A stretch of DNA of 64,000 nt from Stemphylium vesicarium (lineage: Eukaryota; Ascomycota; Dothideomycetes; Pleosporales; Pleosporaceae): NCBI GenBank assembly GCA_004380135.1, contig QXCR01000075.1, positions 62,001-126,000 of the forward strand, written 5' to 3'. The position numbers were made by a program, and so were the translations under genes. Below are positions 59,640 to 64,000 of the stretch, in pieces. The notes beneath the pieces are model-generated. The model searched no databases, was not told the origin of the DNA, and was given only the letters and a program-made list of their open reading frames with translations. Numbering within the stretch: the stretch's first letter is position 1; every line of letters starts with the position of its first letter.

Positions 59640-60023
59640 ACGCAACACCCACTCACTACCATGAGGAGAGAGGCATGGAGGGTCGGACATGGACTCCTTG
59701 GGATGTGTTTGTGGAGCTGGATAGGAGGCGATATGCGCTTGCACCACGCTGATGAGGTGTGTACGAACGACGAAGGAGGGGATGTGAAGATGTATAAGAT
59801 GGAGGGTGCGCTGCGATGTTGGAAAGAGGGGTAGCGATCAACGCCGGTATTTACTTTTACTATCTATTGAGCATCTGCTTGGATGAATCCGAGAAAGAAA
59901 CTGTGCTCCCCATCCTCGGCCAACTCCCCATCGCCTTTTGCCCATTTTGCGAAAGCTCATTGAGGCTTTATTCACCAGCCAACTAAGGAGGAGAAAAAGA
60001 AGGAAGTAAAGAGAGAAAGAAAG

Positions 60024-60668
60024 ATGTCTGTCCGCGACGCCGACAAGAGCAAACCGCTTATTCCGCATAATACGCTCAAGAACGACGGATGGAGTAAAGA
60101 GGGCGAGGCGACGGCAACATGTTACTGCGGTGCTGTGCAGTTATCTTTCGTAAGTCGTCTTTTTGCCTTTACACCATGCCACCTCTCATCTTCCCTTCGC
60201 ACCCCATCTTTGCTTTCCCCCCCCCACCCAAAGAAGAAAAAAAAAAGAACAAAGCAACCAACAACCCTCTCCAACCAGCCCACCACCGCCCCCGGCATGC
60301 TCGACACCTTCGTATGCCACTGCACCGACTGCCGTAAAATCACCGCTTCAGCCTTTACCGCCGCCTTCATCGTGTCCACGCCGCATGTAACCCACGTCCG
60401 CGGCCAGGCCAAGCTCAAGACGTTTACGCAGGCCGAGACGACGCACTCGCGCATGCCGGCGACCAACTTCTTCTGCGACACGTGCGGGACGCTCATGTAC
60501 CGTACTGTGGGGCTCATGCCCGATGCGCTGATTTGCAGGCTCGGGACGGTGGATGATGTGCATTTGATGGAGGGGGTTATGAAGCCGCGACGCGAGGTGT
60601 TTGCCAAGGACAGGGTTAGTTGGTTCCATGGGGTTGAGGGCGCGAGGGTTAGTGAGCTTATGGAGTAA
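60024..60668 (+). CDS. GFA/CENP-V family protein
   Basis: Zinc-binding protein of the glutathione-dependent formaldehyde-activating (GFA) fold. Exons 60024-60149 and 60279-60668; 171 aa. Zinc ligands: CYCGAVQLSF, CHCTDCRKITASAF and FFCDTCGTLMY, in normal order. The intron (129 nt, GTAAGT...ACCAG) contains a poly-A tract and is a stop-free multiple of three, so the unspliced reading is also open (214 codons). Splicing is preferred because the insert separates beta strands with Pro/Lys-rich low complexity. Many members have no proven formaldehyde role, so the substrate is left open. Confidence 0.85.
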   Translation: MSVRDADKSKPLIPHNTLKNDGWSKEGEATATCYCGAVQLSFVSRLFAFTPCHLSSSLRTPSLLSPPHPKKKKKRTKQPTTLSNQPTTAPGMLDTFVCHCTDCRKITASAFTAAFIVSTPHVTHVRGQAKLKTFTQAETTHSRMPATNFFCDTCGTLMYRTVGLMPDALICRLGTVDDVHLMEGVMKPRREVFAKDRVSWFHGVEGARVSELME

Positions 60669-60839
60669 CCTGGTCAAAGGGGGGGTTATGGATGTAGCCG
60701 TGTCTTTTGTTTCGGTTTCAATACGATTACTAACGTCGATCCAAGCATGCTGGGACGCATGGTGTAACGGGACAATTTTCGCTTCGGAGCCTCGCTATCT
60801 CCCATTTGCAAGACTATTGACCTGCAGCTAGTGTGTTGA

Positions 60840-61060
60840 TCTTCTACAGCTCTTTCTCTTTATAGGCCTTAAACTTTAGTATAGATATTTGCAATATAAC
60901 CCTTACTATCAATTATTTCGTTAACGCTATTATTAGACCTTTTATTAATACCCCCTTTTTATTTGCGATATAGAAGTTCTATTTAAAGACTAGAGAGTCT
61001 ATTAGAAAGTAGAATTTAGAAAAAAATATATCCCTAAGATTTGAAGAGCAATTCACCTTA
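60840..61060. other. AT-rich tract, RIP-like composition
   Basis: About 220 bp rich in TA dinucleotides (TATA, TTATTAATA, CTATTAG) in sharp contrast to neighbouring GC-balanced DNA. It looks like a degraded repeat or RIP-affected remnant. From here to 61848 no gene is seen; the minus-strand ORF 61472-61666 is not convincing. Confidence 0.5.
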
Positions 61061-61848
61061 ACAAGTATACAGTCCGACAGTTTCGCCGACCAAAACAATG
61101 ATCACCAAAAGCGTCCCAGCCCGCTAGGACTTTCTAGCGTCTCTTGGCATGCATGCTGCTTGCAGTAGCATGCTCAGATATCTGTGCATAGTACTGTTAC
61201 AAATTCGACGCTATGCCTGCAGCAGGTAGATTGCTAAGAATAGTTATGGCTTGTACCGGCTGTCAAGCGTCTGCCCTCGCGCACCCACTGTGCGCCCAGG
61301 CACTTCTCTTTTTCTCGCTAGTTATCGATGAAATGCGCTCATGAGATGCGAACTTGTTGTTGTTGTGAGCTTTCAGAACGGGCTATATAGAATGAACAAG
61401 CTGAACAGACGCTAGTCCTAAAGAGGTACACATGTGACCTGCACCCTCGAACAGTTATGATGCAGAACAGCTCAGCGCTCTGCCACTCTGCCTATAGCGC
61501 CAACGAGATGACCTATTGTCTTCGTGATGTCGCCTTTAACGCTGCGGGATAGCCTTGCGGCAGGTATGCTGCGCGCACGTTCAGCCACGCCTCCCCCGCC
61601 TTCAGCCCGATGCGGCGCCGTCACCACCAAGAATGTAACAACAAGCGCTACCTCTAGATCCCACACTGTTGCACCTTGCAGTCTGCTATAGACCCGTCTA
61701 CTTAATTACTATACTAGCTCTTTATTCTCCCTTCTGTGAGCTGACCTAGACAAGGAGCAGGAGAGTCAGTTGCTGCGCTCCCATCAGGCTGCCGCATTAA
61801 GCCTTGTCTTATTCCAATCGCGCGCCCATCACACAACCACACGAGTCG

Positions 61849-64000
61849 ATGCGTCTTCTAAGGTACGAAGAAGATGGCCGCCTTACTATCACCAGCTTCG
61901 ACGATAACGCGATACCCCCCTACGCCATACTTTCGCACACGTGGGGAGCTAATACAGAGGAGGTGACCTTCACGGACCTTACGAAAAGTAGTGGCAAGGA
62001 TAAGCCTGGCTATAAGAAGATTCTTTTCTACGGAGAACAAGCTTTAAGAGATGGACTGGAATACTTCTAGATCAATACCTGCTACATCAACAAAGAAAAC
62101 TAAGCTGAGCTCTCGCTAGCCATTAACTCTATATTTCACTAGTACCGCAATTCGGCTCGATGTTATATTTATCTATCAGATATATCGAGCCAAACTTCGA
62201 ACACTAACCTAGAGCGCAGCGTACATCAATTCGACCTGCAGGTAAGCTAATAGTATACTTAGATCTAGATATTTCTAGTCTTCCAACCTATACTTAGCTG
62301 GTATCCTAACACGATTCGACACTTCTTCACCTTGCCATATGTTTGTAGCCCGCAAGCTTGTGAATCTAAGCTTCAGCGAAGCAGATGGTTCACACGAGGT
62401 TGGACGCTCCAGGTGCTTCTCGCACCCAGCGTGGTCGAGTTCTTCTCGCGCGTATGGTGCAAACTCGGTGATAAGATATCGCTAAATTCTGATATACACG
62501 AAGTTACAGCCATCCTATACGAAGCGCTCGAGAGGGCGCCCCTCTCTCAATCTAGCGTCGAAGAGCGGTTCCGATGGAGACGAAACCGGCACACAAAGCT
62601 CAAAGAGGATGCGGCGTACTCATTATCTGGCATCTTCGACGTAGACATTGCGCCTGTATATGGCGAAGGCAGAGAGGAAGCATTCAGACGGCTTCATGAC
62701 AAGATCCGTGAGCAAGCAGAGTGCTGTCGGAAGCAGGAAGAGTGTCTTCGGGACTTATATGCTACCGACCCTCGTAAGGATAAGAAGCGCATCGAGGAGA
62801 CCAAAGGCGGACTGCTAGCAGAATCCTACCGCTGGGTCTTCGACAATACTACATTCCATCAATGGCAACAGGACCCGCACAGCCGGCTGCTATGGGTTAA
62901 AGGCGATCCCGGTAAAGGCAAGACGATGCTGCTCTGCGGCCTTATCAACGAGCTGCGAAGGTCGATGCCCTTAAGTGCCTCACTTTCGTACTTTTTCTGC
63001 CAAGCGACTGACTCGCGCATCAACAGCACTACGGGCGTGATACGAGGACTGCTATATATGCTTATGGATCAGCAACCGTCACTTATGTCGCATATCCGCA
63101 GAAAGTACGATCATGTAGGCAAAGCCTTGTTCGAGGATGCAAATGCCTGGGGAGCCTTGTCTGAGATCTTCACAAGCATGACGCAGGACAGGGGGCTGGA
63201 GACAACTTACCTTGTCATTGATGCTCTCGATGAATGCGTGGCGGACCTGCCTAAGCTCCTTGATCTTATCGTCCGTACTAGCACGTCGTCTCCTCGTGTA
63301 AAGTGGCTTGTGTCGAGTCGAAACGAGCATCATATTGAGGAAAAGCTCAAGTCCGTCGGTGATCAAGCCAAGCTGAGTCTGGAGCTAAAGCAGAACGCGG
63401 AGCAAGTAGCTCGATCTGTAGATGCATATATCGACCACAAGCTGTCTTGTCTTGAGTCACTCAGAGAAGCGGATCTGCGAAATCAGGTACGAGATGAGCT
63501 GCGCCGGAAGGCGAACGGCACCTTTCTCTGGGTGGCCTTAGTGATGCAGGAGCTTGAGAAGCCCGGGAGCTGGGACCCACTAGCTGTGGTTGAGGAGGCG
63601 CCAGCGGGCTTACATCAGCTGTACGATCGCATGATGCAGCAGATCCAATGGCTGTCAGCAAGGAATGTGGATATCTGCCAGTCTCTACTCTGTATCACGG
63701 CTGTCGCATACCGTCCGCTCTACCTTGCTGAGATGGGCAGTCTGTGCAGGTCGGCAGGTCGAGCTACAATGGTAGCGGAGACTAAGAAAGATTGCAGCCA
63801 TGTGCGGATCGTTTCTCACCATTCGCGACGAGCAAGTCTACCTCGTTCATCAGTCAGCCAAGGACTATCTGAGCGACAATATGCGATCTGCAGCCCTTCC
63901 GTCCGAGAGCGAGGTGCACTATACCCTGTTTGCCCAGTCACTCGAGCTGCTATCTAGTAAACTGAAACGCGACATGTACGATTTGGTGGAGCCAGGTTGC
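61849..64000 (+). pseudogene. HET-NACHT (NLR-like) incompatibility gene, mutated, running off the window
   Basis: STAND-type protein related to HET-E/HET-D. From ATG 61849 (MRLLRYEEDGRLTITSFDDN) the HET domain starts normally (PPYAILSHTWGANTEEVTF). After LRDGLEYF the frame meets TAG, then TAA and TAG within about 80 bp, at places where Trp or Gln is expected; the sequence there is AT-rich. A confused stretch at about 62200-62330 precedes a long open frame (62332-63957): HET remainder (RWFTRGWTLQVLLAPSVVEF), DAAYSLSGIFDVDIAPVYGE, NACHT Walker A GDPGKGKT, Walker B YLVIDALDE. Near 63788 the frame shifts by one: family text resumes in another frame (CGSFLTIRDEQVYLVHQSAK) to the edge. Any C-terminal repeats are outside the window. 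Confidence 0.8.

Overview
The window is nuclear DNA of a filamentous ascomycete. Genes carry many 45-90 nt introns with GTAxGT/GTGAGT donors, CTAAC/CTGAC branch sites and CAG/TAG acceptors, and both strands are used. The gene set (Rrn5, CTK2, ERG5, assimilatory niaD/niiA, a HET-NACHT gene, a bifunctional terpene synthase, RIP-like AT-rich patches) fits Pezizomycotina. A Dothideomycete/Pleosporales-type genome is my best guess, by inference only. Exon structures were built by hand from splice signals and reading-frame continuity.

Layout. 1-7 kb: the C-terminal part of adenine glycosylase MutY, the Pol I factor Rrn5 (here with an embedded Zn2Cys6 motif) and a mitochondrial IRC3-type helicase. 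7-16 kb: nitrate assimilation, with nitrate reductase (niaD) and nitrite reductase (niiA) head-to-tail, and NIT4/NirA-type palindromes and GATAAG motifs in the sequence upstream of each. 16-31 kb: a candidate terpenoid biosynthetic cluster. It holds a bifunctional prenyltransferase/terpene cyclase, two cytochrome P450s, a CmcJ/AsaB-type oxygenase, an S28-like protein that has lost its catalytic serine, a small ABM-type monooxygenase, a TauD-type 2-oxoglutarate dioxygenase and an unknown 300-residue protein.

31-41 kb: small conserved genes mixed with damaged ones. These are a 2-hydroxyacid dehydrogenase with an in-frame TGA, two broken genes of unknown family next to a 39-bp inverted repeat, an SDR, another disrupted unknown gene and a secreted cysteine-rich protein. 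41-60.7 kb: mostly housekeeping genes: PMS1-type mismatch repair MutL, a 2EXR-like protein, ERG5 (sterol C-22 desaturase), the CTD-kinase cyclin CTK2, a small RGG protein, elongation factor 2, an RBM26/27-type RNA-binding protein and a GFA-family protein. 60.8-64 kb: an AT-rich tract and a HET-NACHT gene with stops of the RIP type and a late frameshift, running off the right edge.

The strongest candidate for an undescribed system is the 16.1-29.8 (perhaps 31.4) kb terpene cluster. It abuts niiA with only 84 bp between the two convergent stop codons. The chemistry implied is C20 or C25 prenyl diphosphate synthesis and cyclisation followed by several oxidations by two P450s and two non-heme iron oxygenases. 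The product cannot be named from sequence alone.
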